Positions 41,499 through 50,348 are shown, counted from the stretch's first letter. The stretch is 64,000 nucleotides of DNA from Nonomuraea fuscirosea (GCF_003001935.1 NZ_PVNG01000022.1:124001-188000); one strand, 5' to 3'. A program made the numbers and translations. The notes: a model not told the origin generated them from the sequence alone.

Positions 41499-42332
41499 TT
41501 ATGCGACGCCTCGGTCAGCGGCGGGAGTGGCGGCGGGCTCAGGCTGAGGGGGAGCGGGCTGGCGACGCCACTCCTTCAGGATGGTCTTGAGCACGCGGAA
41601 GCCATCTCGTACGACGTGAAGGTTGCTCTCGCCGTGGATGCGGTTGCGCTCGTGACTCGGCACCTCGTGCACCTTCAACCCGGCCTTGGCTGCCCGCACG
41701 TTCATCAGCGTCTCCACCTCGAAGCCGTCGCAGTCGAGGTCGAGCGTGTCAAGGTGGCGGGCCCAGAAGGCGTTGTAGCCGTAGCACAGGTCGGTGTACT
41801 GGGTGCGGTACATCACGTTGACGATGCCGGTGAGCACCTTGTTGCCGAGCCGCCGGTTGATCGTCAGGTCGTCGCTGCCGCCTCCGGCGGCGTAGCGCGA
41901 GCCCTTGACGAAGTCGGCGCCGGTCACGAGTGCCCCGACGAAGTTGATGATCTCGCGGCCGTCGGTGGAGCCGTCGGCGTCGATCATCACGATGATGTCG
42001 CTGGTGCACGCGGCGAAGCCGGCGGACAGGGCGTCGCCCTTGCCCTTTCCGGTCTGCGTCACGACTTTCACGTTGGGCCGCAGCCGTCTGGCCACGGCCA
42101 CCGTGTCGTCGACGGAGTTGCCGTCGACGAGCACGATCTCGTCCACCCACTGCGGGATGGTGGCGAACACGTGCGGCAGGTTCTCGGCCTCGTTCATCGC
42201 CGGGACGACGACGCTGACCGTCGGGGAGATGGCCAGGTGCGGCGTCACGGGCGTGAAGCTCGAAGGCGGCGGCATCGAGCGGAGGGGCGAGGAGTGAACC
42301 TTGCCGTTGTGCTTGGTGATCTCGGGACTCAT
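41499..42332 (-). CDS. Family 2 glycosyltransferase, dolichol-phosphate-sugar synthase-like
   Basis: A 277-residue GT-A enzyme. SVVVPAMNEAENLPHVFATI, the DEIVLVDGNSVDDTV motif, and IIVMIDADGSTD (metal DxD) with FVKGSRYAAGGGSDDLT match the DPM1/polyprenyl-phosphate glycosyltransferase group. The C-terminal DGFRVLKTILKEWRR is also typical. It would transfer a sugar to a lipid carrier, feeding the flippase encoded downstream. The first 35 residues are poorly conserved and the true start could be later. It follows the acyltransferase gene after a 171-bp gap that shows no obvious signal. Confidence 0.9.
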   Translation of the reverse strand: MSPEITKHNGKVHSSPLRSMPPPSSFTPVTPHLAISPTVSVVVPAMNEAENLPHVFATIPQWVDEIVLVDGNSVDDTVAVARRLRPNVKVVTQTGKGKGDALSAGFAACTSDIIVMIDADGSTDGREIINFVGALVTGADFVKGSRYAAGGGSDDLTINRRLGNKVLTGIVNVMYRTQYTDLCYGYNAFWARHLDTLDLDCDGFEVETLMNVRAAKAGLKVHEVPSHERNRIHGESNLHVVRDGFRVLKTILKEWRRQPAPPQPEPAATPAADRGVA

Positions 42333-42503
42333 GGCGAGGGAAATCCTTCCGGGGCCCTTCGGTGCGGACCGGACGGTGTCATCCCCGGGTGCTGCGGGAA
42401 TGGCGAAGCCGGCGAACGATGCATCGAAGGGTCCTGTGCGTGTGAGGGTGTGCTGTGCCGGGGGTATTCGGGGGCGGAACGCGGGCGCTCCGTCGGTTCT
42501 GGG

Positions 42504-43607
42504 TTACGTGTTGGGTGACTCCTGTTGCTGCATGGAACTGCGCACCCGACCGAAACCCTTGAGTACACGGTCGGCTGCTCTATAGAGAGACGGCCGATCC
42601 ATGACAATTGTTCGGGCTTTGTTGAAAGGAGTTCGGCCCATCCAGTGAACCGTCGCCGCCGGGGACGGTCTCGAGATGCGGCCCTCGGCGACGTAGAGGA
42701 CGCCGCTCTTGAGCCAGTCCTTGTACTCCTTGCCGCCCTTGCCCATGTCGACCATGTGCAGACCGGCGTTCGCGGCGGCCTCGGCCATCTGGAGATGGTG
42801 GACGATGCCCGGCGAATAGCGGCCGAACTCGGTGTCGTAGGCGGGGAACCACCCTACAAGCGTGGTCGCCGTACGGAGGCCGAAATGCCCGGCCACCGGG
42901 ACGTCCCCGGCATACAGCATGGTCAGGACGCCCGCGAAGTCCGATGAGTTCTCGGCATGCATCATGTCGGTCAGTTCGACGATCCACGGCTGGGCGAACC
43001 GGTCGACCCGGCCGGTCCTGCGGTACTGGTCGGACTTCCAGTTGAGCAACGTCCGCAGCACCTCGGGATCGGCCGAGGACCACTCGAAGCGCAGCCCGCC
43101 CTGCTCCCTGCCGAACTTCCGCTCCTTGTAGCGGACGGTCTTGAGGTTCTTCGGCGAGTTGGACTTGACCTGTTCGAGCCAGGCGTCGAAGCCGGCGGTG
43201 AAGTCCATCACCGGCGCGGGCCTGACGTCGGCCTCGTAGGGCGCGAACGTCGGCTGCCCCGCGACCAGGTGGTCGAAGTCGAAGACGCTGAGCTTGCAGG
43301 CGCGCAGCAGGGCCTTGGCGTCGAGCCGCAGGTCCTGCTCGGCGATCAGGCCGTGGCAGGTGGTGAGGAAGCCGCCGAGCGGCTTGCCGATGCCGAAGCT
43401 GTGCCGCTCGTACGGGAAGAATCCCTTGATGCCGCCGCCATCGGAGACGACCGCCACCCTCACGTAGTCGCGCAAGCGGTCCATCGCCACGGCGAACTCG
43501 ACCGACAGGAACGGGTTGTCCAGACTCGGGTCGGCCTTCTGCAGCTCCCGCCAGCGGGCGCGCTCGGCGTCTCCGAGCTCTCCCGGCCGAACTACCTGGA
43601 TGTTCAC
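42504..43607 (-). CDS. CelD/BcsL-like GNAT acyltransferase, paralogue
   Basis: A 367-residue paralogue of the protein at 28053-29135. Shared elements include DNPFLSVEFAVAMDRLRDYV, KGFFPYERHSFGIGKPLGG, FDFDHLVAGQP, WKSDQYRRTGRVDRFAQPWI, GHFGLRTATTLVGWFPAYD and MVDMGKGGKEYKDWLKSG. It is cytosolic by prediction. The likely role is acylation of a sugar in the polysaccharide pathway. Start GTG 43607 overlaps the stop of the small membrane protein gene as GTGA, the same coupling style as the other copy. The downstream end is followed by a 171-bp gap before the next glycosyltransferase. Confidence 0.86.
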   Translation of the reverse strand: MNIQVVRPGELGDAERARWRELQKADPSLDNPFLSVEFAVAMDRLRDYVRVAVVSDGGGIKGFFPYERHSFGIGKPLGGFLTTCHGLIAEQDLRLDAKALLRACKLSVFDFDHLVAGQPTFAPYEADVRPAPVMDFTAGFDAWLEQVKSNSPKNLKTVRYKERKFGREQGGLRFEWSSADPEVLRTLLNWKSDQYRRTGRVDRFAQPWIVELTDMMHAENSSDFAGVLTMLYAGDVPVAGHFGLRTATTLVGWFPAYDTEFGRYSPGIVHHLQMAEAAANAGLHMVDMGKGGKEYKDWLKSGVLYVAEGRISRPSPAATVHWMGRTPFNKARTIVMDRPSLYRAADRVLKGFGRVRSSMQQQESPNT

Positions 43608-43975
43608 CTTGCCCTGGCCCCCTGTTCGGTCTGCATGTTCTTCCCCCGGTACAACACGCGAAGCACGTACATGAACCCTCCGAGCACGGCTACCGTCGCG
43701 ACGCCGGCTCGGGGTGACCACGCGTTGAACAGCAGCATGGCCTCGGCTAGGAGCACGTTCAGTACGAGACTCGCGGCGGCTCCTACTGATAGTGCGGCAA
43801 GGGGATCACGATCACGCAACAGTCCCACCACTGCCGCCCCTGGAACCACCAGAAGAAACAGGGAGATCAGGAACGGGCGCAGCGGCGTCTCGATGTCGAA
43901 CAGCGCGATGACCGCTCCCGCGATGCAGGCGAGCGCCACCAGCCAGGCCAGCGCTCTGCGGTGCTGCTTGAGCAT
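43604..43975 (-). CDS. Small multi-pass membrane protein
   Basis: A 123-residue protein with four predicted hydrophobic segments (for example ALAWLVALACIAGAVIALF and FLISLFLLVVPGAAVVGLL) and a short basic C-terminus. It is not recognised as a characterised family. It is the first gene of the minus-strand polysaccharide operon, and its stop codon overlaps the start of the acyltransferase gene. A purine-rich site (GGGAG) lies upstream. A scaffolding or accessory role in glycan assembly is possible by context only. Confidence 0.65.
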   Translation of the reverse strand: MLKQHRRALAWLVALACIAGAVIALFDIETPLRPFLISLFLLVVPGAAVVGLLRDRDPLAALSVGAAASLVLNVLLAEAMLLFNAWSPRAGVATVAVLGGFMYVLRVLYRGKNMQTEQGARAR

Positions 43976-44267
43976 TCCTGTTTATCTCCCGCTCCTACTG
44001 GTCGAGCGCGTCTGATCGCAGTTCATGGGACCAATCCGCGCGTGGACACGTCAATGCCGACGCTTGGCGACGCACTCCGGTTTACCGCAGGCGGAGACTT
44101 CTTCGTGTGACGTTAAACACACGGTCAAGAGATCGTCTGCCCCGACGCCGTCCCCAAGCACACCAGGATGCCCTATGTGGCCTAGGATCTTCGACTCAGG
44201 GCCCGAATTATGCCTATTTGTCGATCAATCCTGTGGATCTACTGTGAATTTTCATCCACTTTGCGCA

Positions 44268-45845
44268 TCAGTCGTGCAGCGGCTCGCCCGTCGAGGACGT
44301 CCGCAGCTCCTGGTCAGGTGAGTCGGGGCCCGAGGTCGGCTCCCCGGTGACCGTCGGCTCGTCGGTGGGCGGGTCGGAGGCGTTCGGGAGTTCCTGGCCG
44401 CGCCAGGAGAGCGAGCAGGTGGCGGTGCCGCCGTTCGAGGTGAAGGCGACGCGGCCGCGGCCCGATCCGGTCGGGTCGACGACCGTGACCATGAGCGTCA
44501 CCGAGGCGCCCCGCTTGATGGATCCGCTGGCCGGGAACACGTCCAGACCCTGCGAGGCCGTGGCCACCCAGGAGACGGCGGCGTTGCGGGCGTTCAGCCC
44601 GATCTTGGCCGCGCCGTCGATCCCGTCCGGGCACGAGGCGCCGAGCCTGGCGCCGGGGGCCGCCCTGCGCCGGGTGGGCGCGGGGCGGGTGGAGCGCCCG
44701 GTGGCCGGCCTGGTGCCCAGTCGGTTGCCCGGCCGCGTCACGGCGGGCGGCGCGTCCGGCGTGCGGGTCCGGCTCGGAGTCGGCGTCGGCGTCGGCTCGG
44801 GCTCCTCCTCGTCCTCGTACGGCTCCGGCGTCGGGCTCTCCTCGACGGGAAGCGTGGGGGAGGGGGCCGGACGCAGCGCGGTGGTGTCGGAGGACTCACC
44901 GCCGTTGATCACCACCATGGCTCCCGTGGCGGCCAGCAGGCAGACGCCGGCCAGCACGAGCGGCCCCACACGGCGCGGCCGGCGGCGGCGCGAGCGGCGG
45001 TCGGCCGGCACGGGGAACCCGGTCCGGTCGAAGTCGTCGCCCAGGTCGGTGATCAGGACGCGCGTCTGGTCCAGCTCGGGCTTGACGCACGTGTCGATCA
45101 CCCGGCGGCGCAGCGAGATCCTCGGGTAGGCCACCGGCACCATGTCCAGCAGCCGCGCGGCCGAGACCTGCCGGTGCCGCCGCTCGGTGCACACCTCGCA
45201 CCCGCCGATGTGCCCCGACAGCCGCCGGCGCAGCAGCGGGGTGAGCGGGCCCTCCCACGAGTCCACCATCGCCGACAGGTCGGGGCAGTGCGCCCGGCCG
45301 ACCCTGGCCAGCACCACGGCCGCGGCGGCGATCTCCAGGTGGTCGCGGGCCCGGCCGAGCCTGGCCGCCGCCTGCCGGGAGGTCAGGCCGAGCACCGCGG
45401 CGACCTCCGCGGGGGTCAGGTCGTGACGCACCGAGAGTTCGAGCACCTCGCGCTCGCCGCCGCTCAGCTCGCCCAGCGTCTCGTGGACCAGGTCGGCCAG
45501 CTCGGGGTCCTCGTGCTCGTCCAGCTCGGGCAGCGGCAGGCCGCCGGCGGGGGTGCCGGGGCGGCGGGCCAGCCTGGCGCGCACCTGGAACCTGGTCAGC
45601 GCGTACAGCCAGGGCCGCAGCCGGCCCGGGTCCTTGAGCCGGCTGACGCATTCCTGCGCGGTGACCAGCGCGTCGTGCACCGCGTCGGCGGCCAGGTCGT
45701 CCGCCCCGGCCAGGGAGAAGGCGTAGTCGTGCAGCCGCTCGGCGTAGGAGTCGTACAGCTTGGCGGGAGCATCGGTCTCCGTCCGGCTCAGCGCTTCGAC
45801 GAGCTGCTGATCGGCGGCACGATCGACGGTCGGCCATCCAGGCAC
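44268..45845 (-). CDS. Sigma factor fused to zinc-finger anti-sigma module, membrane helix and extracellular domain
   Basis: A 525-residue single polypeptide. Residues 15-95 match sigma region 2 (LYDSYAERLHDYAFSLAGAD, then LRPWLYALTRFQVRARLARR) and 120-175 match region 4 (ELSGGEREVLELSVRHDLTP and a helix-turn-helix to RARDHLE). C187, H212, C216 and C219 fit the C-x24-H-x3-C-x2-C zinc site of ZAS anti-sigma domains. A basic stretch (286-292) precedes a membrane helix at 294-312, then a Pro/Thr linker. A beta-rich outer domain (about 410-490) has cysteines at both ends. Release by proteolysis is an inference. Start GTG 45845 has GGAGGG upstream. Confidence 0.85.
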   Translation of the reverse strand: MPGWPTVDRAADQQLVEALSRTETDAPAKLYDSYAERLHDYAFSLAGADDLAADAVHDALVTAQECVSRLKDPGRLRPWLYALTRFQVRARLARRPGTPAGGLPLPELDEHEDPELADLVHETLGELSGGEREVLELSVRHDLTPAEVAAVLGLTSRQAAARLGRARDHLEIAAAAVVLARVGRAHCPDLSAMVDSWEGPLTPLLRRRLSGHIGGCEVCTERRHRQVSAARLLDMVPVAYPRISLRRRVIDTCVKPELDQTRVLITDLGDDFDRTGFPVPADRRSRRRRPRRVGPLVLAGVCLLAATGAMVVINGGESSDTTALRPAPSPTLPVEESPTPEPYEDEEEPEPTPTPTPSRTRTPDAPPAVTRPGNRLGTRPATGRSTRPAPTRRRAAPGARLGASCPDGIDGAAKIGLNARNAAVSWVATASQGLDVFPASGSIKRGASVTLMVTVVDPTGSGRGRVAFTSNGGTATCSLSWRGQELPNASDPPTDEPTVTGEPTSGPDSPDQELRTSSTGEPLHD

Positions 45846-45921
45846 GGATTTCCCTCCCCGCGGGTAGCACAGGCGCTTCGGCCCCACGCGGAGAGGACGC
45901 GGCCGTCAACAGGCCGGTTCG

Positions 45922-45948
45922 CCCTTCATGCCCAATGGGCATGAAGGG
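45922..45948. promoter_or_regulatory. Perfect 27-bp inverted repeat between the VWA and fused-sigma genes
   Basis: Two perfectly complementary 13-bp arms, 45922-45934 and 45936-45948, flank one central base. The repeat starts 6 nt after the stop of the VWA gene and lies 76 nt before the start of the fused sigma gene. There is no T run. It may be a terminator for the VWA gene, an operator for the sigma gene, or both. Confidence 0.6.
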
Positions 45949-45954
45949 GGGAAA

Positions 45955-47727
45955 TCAGCCGTCGCAGTTGGGCGTGCAGAGGCGGCGCTCCATGCCCTGC
46001 AAGAAGAAGTCGCGGACCTGGAGGATGTTCTCGGCGATGTACGCCTCGCCGCCCGTGGCCTTGGCCAGGGTCTCCATCTGCTTCTTGCCCTTCTTGGCGT
46101 CCGGTCCGAACGCGATGAGCAGGATGGAGATCGGCCGCTTCGGGTTGTAGGTCTTGGTCAGGTACTGGATGATCTCGGAGTTCTTCACGCCGCCGTCGGG
46201 GTCGTCGTTGCCCGCGCCGTCGGTGAGGATCAGCAGGGTGTTGACCTTGTCCTGCTGGTACGTCTTCGTCAGCTGCCCGTAGGCCGCCTTGACCGTGTCG
46301 TTCAGCCCGGTGTCGCCCGTGGCCTTGGCCCGCATCTGGGCGAGGGTGCTGGCCATCACGTCCTTGCGCAGCGCCCCGTCGATCGACTCGCTGAGCGGCC
46401 CGACGGGGACGTTCTCCTTCCAGTCCTTGCCCTTGCCGTCCAGGTGCGTGGAGAACGTCCACAGGCCGATCTCGGATCCGGCGGGGAAGAGCCCGAGGCC
46501 CTCGGCGGCGATCTTGTTGATCGCCTGCATGCGCGTCATGCCGGTGCCGGGCACGGGCAGCGCCATCGTCCCCGAGACGTCGAGCAGGGTCAGCAGGCGG
46601 CTGCCCAGGTTCAGCCTGGTCCAGGTCTGCACCATCCGCGTCACGGTCGCGCCGTCCGGCGGGTCCAGCGCCACCGGGGCCTCGGGGGTGAAGCCCTTGT
46701 CCTCCGACAGCGCGTCGCCGGCCTTGCCGTCCGCGCTGCGGAACCCGGCCGCGCGCAGGACCTTCTTGGCCGACTCCGAGGAGAGCTCCTGCTTGAAGTC
46801 CGTCGCGGCCTTCAGCACGCCCGTGTCCTTGGTCAGGATCGTGACGGGGTAGTCGAGGCTGAGCGTGCCCTCCTTGGGATAGAGGGCGACCACCGGGGCC
46901 TCGGGCTTCTTGGTGTTGTGCGCGTGGATGGCCTGCTCGGTGGTGACGCCCACCGGCACCCTGCTGCCGGACTTGACCGTGAGGCTGGCCAGCAGTGCGT
47001 TCGAGTCGGGCGCGAGCTGGCCCGACAGCTCCTTGAGCGCGCCCACCAGCGCCTTGTCCTGGCCGGCCTCCTTGGCCGTGCCGGCCGCGGCCAGCAGCGC
47101 CGCCAGGCCGGCGGAGTTCTTCTGCGGGTCGAGCGCGAGCACCCGGACCTTCCTGCCGGGGCCGTCCACGTTGGCCACGTTCGCCGCGGAGACCATGGCG
47201 GTCCAGCTCGGCTGCAGCGCCCCCGACAGCTTCTCGGCCGACGCCTTCGCCGCCGCCAGCACCACGGGGGAGCTCGCGATCGAGCCCTCCACCTGCGGCA
47301 GCGTGTCCTTGCCTGAGATCGCGCGCATGCTCTCCATGAGCAGGCTGGAGTCGGCCACCCAGAAGTCGGCCTTGGACTTGCCCGCCGCCAGCGCGTTCGC
47401 GGTCCTGGCCGCCGCCTCCTTGGTCACCGACACCTCGACGCACTTGCTGTCGATCGAGTGCATGGCCTTGTTGTAGTTGCCGGCGATCTTGTTCAGCGCG
47501 GGCTGGATGTCCGGCGTGGCCACCACGCGCAGCGGCAGCTTGCCGGCCGTGCAGTCGTGGTCCCTGTTGAAGATCACGAAGGCCGCGACACCGAGGAGCA
47601 CGGCCATGGCGACCGCTCCGGCCAGCGGAACGAGCACTCTGCCCCGGCTGTTCTTGGACCGCCTGCGGGGAGGGGGTTCGCTGGCTCGGTAGCCGTCGTC
47701 GAGCTCGTCTGTGCGGTGTCGCCCCAC
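45955..47727 (-). CDS. Membrane-anchored substrate-binding and VWA domain protein
   Basis: A 590-residue protein: a basic cytoplasmic start, one membrane helix (about 32-53), then two extracytoplasmic domains. The first (about 60-350) looks like a periplasmic-binding-protein fold (LRVVATPDIQPALNKIAGNY, KADFWVADSSLLMESM, YPVTILTKDTGVLKAA). The second (about 380-580) is a von Willebrand A domain with MIDAS motif DVSGTM, TGLNDTVKAAY and LLILTDGAGNDD. This combination is known in actinomycetes, with function unsettled. Start is GTG 47727 with AGAGGA upstream. It lies directly upstream of the fused sigma factor, so it may present an outside ligand to it. Confidence 0.85.
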   Translation of the reverse strand: MGRHRTDELDDGYRASEPPPRRRSKNSRGRVLVPLAGAVAMAVLLGVAAFVIFNRDHDCTAGKLPLRVVATPDIQPALNKIAGNYNKAMHSIDSKCVEVSVTKEAAARTANALAAGKSKADFWVADSSLLMESMRAISGKDTLPQVEGSIASSPVVLAAAKASAEKLSGALQPSWTAMVSAANVANVDGPGRKVRVLALDPQKNSAGLAALLAAAGTAKEAGQDKALVGALKELSGQLAPDSNALLASLTVKSGSRVPVGVTTEQAIHAHNTKKPEAPVVALYPKEGTLSLDYPVTILTKDTGVLKAATDFKQELSSESAKKVLRAAGFRSADGKAGDALSEDKGFTPEAPVALDPPDGATVTRMVQTWTRLNLGSRLLTLLDVSGTMALPVPGTGMTRMQAINKIAAEGLGLFPAGSEIGLWTFSTHLDGKGKDWKENVPVGPLSESIDGALRKDVMASTLAQMRAKATGDTGLNDTVKAAYGQLTKTYQQDKVNTLLILTDGAGNDDPDGGVKNSEIIQYLTKTYNPKRPISILLIAFGPDAKKGKKQMETLAKATGGEAYIAENILQVRDFFLQGMERRLCTPNCDG

Positions 47728-47861
47728 GATGTCCTCTTAGGTTGCTTGAGACCTTCCGGAGACCCTAGCGGGAGATGCTCCGCAATACTCCGGGAACGAT
47801 ACTCGGTGCGGTATGTGTGGCAAAACAGCCCTTTTGGTGCGACGATTACCGAGTGTTGCGG

Positions 47862-48500
47862 TCAATGGCAACAAGTGTGACCGCCCCAGGCGCGCTTTCC
47901 CTCCCGTACGGCGACCCCCGCCAGCACCACCGCCACCACCGGATCCACCCACCACAGACCCATCGTGTTGAGCCACAGGCCCGCCAGCACGCCCGCGGCC
48001 ATGGCCGCGCAGATGAGGTTCTGCGTGCCCTCGCCCGAGGTGGCGGCCGAGGCCAGCCGCCTGCCGAGCCGGCGCTTGGCCAGGCCCAGCGCCGGCATGC
48101 CGGCCAGGCTGAGCGAGGTCACCACGATCCCGAGCGCGCTCGGCGCCGCCCGCTGGCCCGCGTCCAGGTCGTGCGCGACGTGGACGATCAGATAGGGGGC
48201 CAGCAGCCAGAAGCTCAGCGCCACCAGCCGGCGCGCGGTGCTCTCGGCGCTGGACGACAGCGTACGGGCGCCGGTGAACCGCCACACCACGATCAGGCTG
48301 GCCACCGCCTCGACCAGCGCGGTCAGGCCCCAGCCGATGAGCGCGACCGAATGCGCGGCCAGGCCCGCCGCCAGGCCGAGCGTGCTCTCCACGCCGAGCC
48401 AGACCAGCGTGCACACCGAGAGCGAACGAGCGGCCCGCGCGGCGCGCAGCCACTCGGCTGACGCGGCCGGATGCTCATGAATTCGCTGATCAGGCACCAT
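47862..48500 (-). CDS. Cation diffusion facilitator-like membrane protein
   Basis: A 212-residue protein with about six helices, resembling the transmembrane part of cation efflux proteins. The opening LVWLGVESTLGLAAGLAAHS and VALIGWGLTALVEAVASLIVVW match CDF helices 1-3, and the later MGLWWVDPVVAVVLAGVAVREG matches the helix 5-6 region. The canonical HxxxD/DxxxD metal-site pattern is not fully clear (ALIGWG in place of a D-containing site), and there is no C-terminal cytoplasmic domain. The tail WGGHTCCH could bind metal. Transport activity is uncertain. Confidence 0.75.
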   Translation of the reverse strand: MVPDQRIHEHPAASAEWLRAARAARSLSVCTLVWLGVESTLGLAAGLAAHSVALIGWGLTALVEAVASLIVVWRFTGARTLSSSAESTARRLVALSFWLLAPYLIVHVAHDLDAGQRAAPSALGIVVTSLSLAGMPALGLAKRRLGRRLASAATSGEGTQNLICAAMAAGVLAGLWLNTMGLWWVDPVVAVVLAGVAVREGKRAWGGHTCCH

Positions 48501-48681
48501 GAACCCCCGAACTCCCGGCTATCCGGCCGTCGACAGCGATCTGTACCGTACCCATCACTCTCCGTGACTTCATCCGATGACGGCAAAGGACGGTCAAGCT
48601 TCGGCCGCATAATGAGCCTTTGATCGCCGAATGATCACCGGATGCGATGCTTTCGGTGAGTGGGAGATCCGGGGGGATTTC

Positions 48682-49452
48682 GTGCCGTTCACGCCCAGCC
48701 ACATCGCCGCCGTCGTGCCGCTGATCACCTCGTCCCGGCTGCGCCGGATCGTCGATCCATGGGCGCTGGCGATGGGCGCGATGGTCCCCGACCTGCCGAT
48801 CTTCCTGCCGTTCCTGCCCGACTACACGGACTGGCACTCCTGGCTCGGCGTGGTCACCATCGACCCGCTCGCGGTGCTGATCCTGCTGCCCTTCTTCCAC
48901 CTCGTCCTGCGCGACCCGCTGATCTCGCTCCTCCCGCCCGCGCTGGCGGGCCGGGCCGCGCTGCTGACCCCCGAGCGCCCGCGGCTGCTCCCCATGCTCG
49001 CCGGAGCCGTGGTCGGAGCCGCCACCCACGTGCTGTGGGACAGCTTCACCCACTCCACCGGCTCCGTGGAGTGGGGCGCCTGGCTCTCCGTCTCCGTCTT
49101 CGGCGTGATCAGGCTCTTCCGCCTGCTGCAGTACACCTCGTCGGCGATCGGCCTGGCCGTGGTGGTGTGGTGGGCCTGGCGCGGGCTGTCCAGGATGCCC
49201 GCGGCGCCCGTACCCGACCGGCTGCGCGTCTCCGCCCGCACCCGCCTGACCGTCCTCGCGGGCTCGGCCATCGGCATCGTGGCCGGCGCCCTCCTCTGGC
49301 CCCTCGTGGACGAGCCCAACCCGAAGTTCGGCATCGCCAGCGTGATCACCAAGACGGGCGCGGGCACCGTGATCGGCCTGTGCCTGGTCCTCGTCTGCTA
49401 CGCGGCCGTCTGGCAGGTCAGGCGGCGCATGGCAGTATCGGAAGGTGCTTGA
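48682..49452 (+). CDS. DUF4184 family membrane protein
   Basis: A 256-residue protein with about six membrane helices. The conserved start MPFTPSHIAAVVPL (here from GTG 48682) and VPDLPIFLPF, GAATHVLWDSFTHSTGSVEW with two histidines and an Asp, are diagnostic of DUF4184. The family resembles membrane metal-dependent hydrolases of the YdjM type, but its activity is unknown. The GTG at 48682 is chosen because six G residues lie 5 nt upstream and it gives the family's normal N-terminus; an ATG at 48631 would add an unconserved stretch. Its end overlaps the methyltransferase gene by 8 nt. Confidence 0.85.
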   Translation: MPFTPSHIAAVVPLITSSRLRRIVDPWALAMGAMVPDLPIFLPFLPDYTDWHSWLGVVTIDPLAVLILLPFFHLVLRDPLISLLPPALAGRAALLTPERPRLLPMLAGAVVGAATHVLWDSFTHSTGSVEWGAWLSVSVFGVIRLFRLLQYTSSAIGLAVVVWWAWRGLSRMPAAPVPDRLRVSARTRLTVLAGSAIGIVAGALLWPLVDEPNPKFGIASVITKTGAGTVIGLCLVLVCYAAVWQVRRRMAVSEGA

Positions 49453-50272
49453 GTACGTCACCGCCGCCGACGACCCGCGCCTCACCGACTACACCCGGCT
49501 GAGGGACGTGGAGCTGCGCAAGAGCCTGGAGGCCGAGCGCGGCCTGTTCCTCGCCGAGGGCGAGAAGGTGATCAGGCGGGCCGTCGGCGCCGGCTACCCG
49601 ATCCGCTCCGTGCTGACCACCCGCCGCTGGCTGGCGTCCCTGGAGGACGTGCTCGGCGACGCGACGGTCTACGTGGTGGACGACGCCACCATGACCGGCA
49701 TCGCGGGCTTCCCGGTCCACCGCGGCGCCCTGGCGTCGATGGAACGCCTCCCGCTGCCCGCCGTGGAGACCCTGCTGGAGGGGGGCGCGCGTCTGGGGGG
49801 CTGCGTGCGCCGCTTGCTGGTGCTTGAGGACCTGGTCGACCACGCCAACGTCGGGGCGATCTTCAGGTGCGCCGCCGCGCTCGGGGTCGGCGGCATCGTC
49901 CTGTCGCCGCGCTGCGCCGACCCGCTCTACCGCCGGGCGGTGAAGGTCGCGATGGGCGCGGTCTTCTCGATCCCGTACGCGCGCATGGACGACTGGTTCG
50001 AAGGGCTGTCCACCCTGCGCAAGGCCGGCTTCCAGACCCTCGCCCTGACCCCGGACCAGACGGCCACCCCGCTCGACACGGTCGCTCTGTCCGAGCGGGT
50101 GGCGCTGCTGCTCGGCTCCGAGGGCGACGGTCTGTCCTCCCACTGGCTGCAGGAGGCAGACGAGGCGGTGTGCATCCCGATGAGCGGGGAGGCGATGGCG
50201 GCGGGAGTCGACTCGCTGAACGTCGTCGCGGCGGCGGCCATCGCCTGCCACGGGCTGATGCGGTCCACCTGA
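49445..50272 (+). CDS. TrmH/SpoU family RNA methyltransferase
   Basis: A 275-residue RNA 2'-O-methyltransferase of the SPOUT superfamily. The N-terminal substrate-binding part has GLFLAEGEKVIRRAV. The knot domain has LVDHANVGAIFRCAAALGVG (motif 1 with the Asn-Arg pair), VALLLGSEGDGL (motif 2) and CIPMSGEAMAAGVDSLNVVAAAA (motif 3 with the SLNV signature). It modifies ribosomal or transfer RNA; the exact site is unknown. Translation begins at GTG 49445 within the end of the DUF4184 gene, implying coupling. Confidence 0.93.
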   Translation: MLEYVTAADDPRLTDYTRLRDVELRKSLEAERGLFLAEGEKVIRRAVGAGYPIRSVLTTRRWLASLEDVLGDATVYVVDDATMTGIAGFPVHRGALASMERLPLPAVETLLEGGARLGGCVRRLLVLEDLVDHANVGAIFRCAAALGVGGIVLSPRCADPLYRRAVKVAMGAVFSIPYARMDDWFEGLSTLRKAGFQTLALTPDQTATPLDTVALSERVALLLGSEGDGLSSHWLQEADEAVCIPMSGEAMAAGVDSLNVVAAAAIACHGLMRST

Positions 50273-50348
50273 GCCCGCCGGTGCGGCCGGCCTTCGCGGT
50301 CCGTCCGAGACCGCCGCGTGCGCCGGCCGGCTTGCTCGCGGCGGTGCG

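Noticed and set aside
45922..45948. Phage or integrative-element attachment site
   Set aside because: No integrase, no direct repeat elsewhere in the window and no tRNA overlap; an inverted repeat here is better read as terminator or operator.
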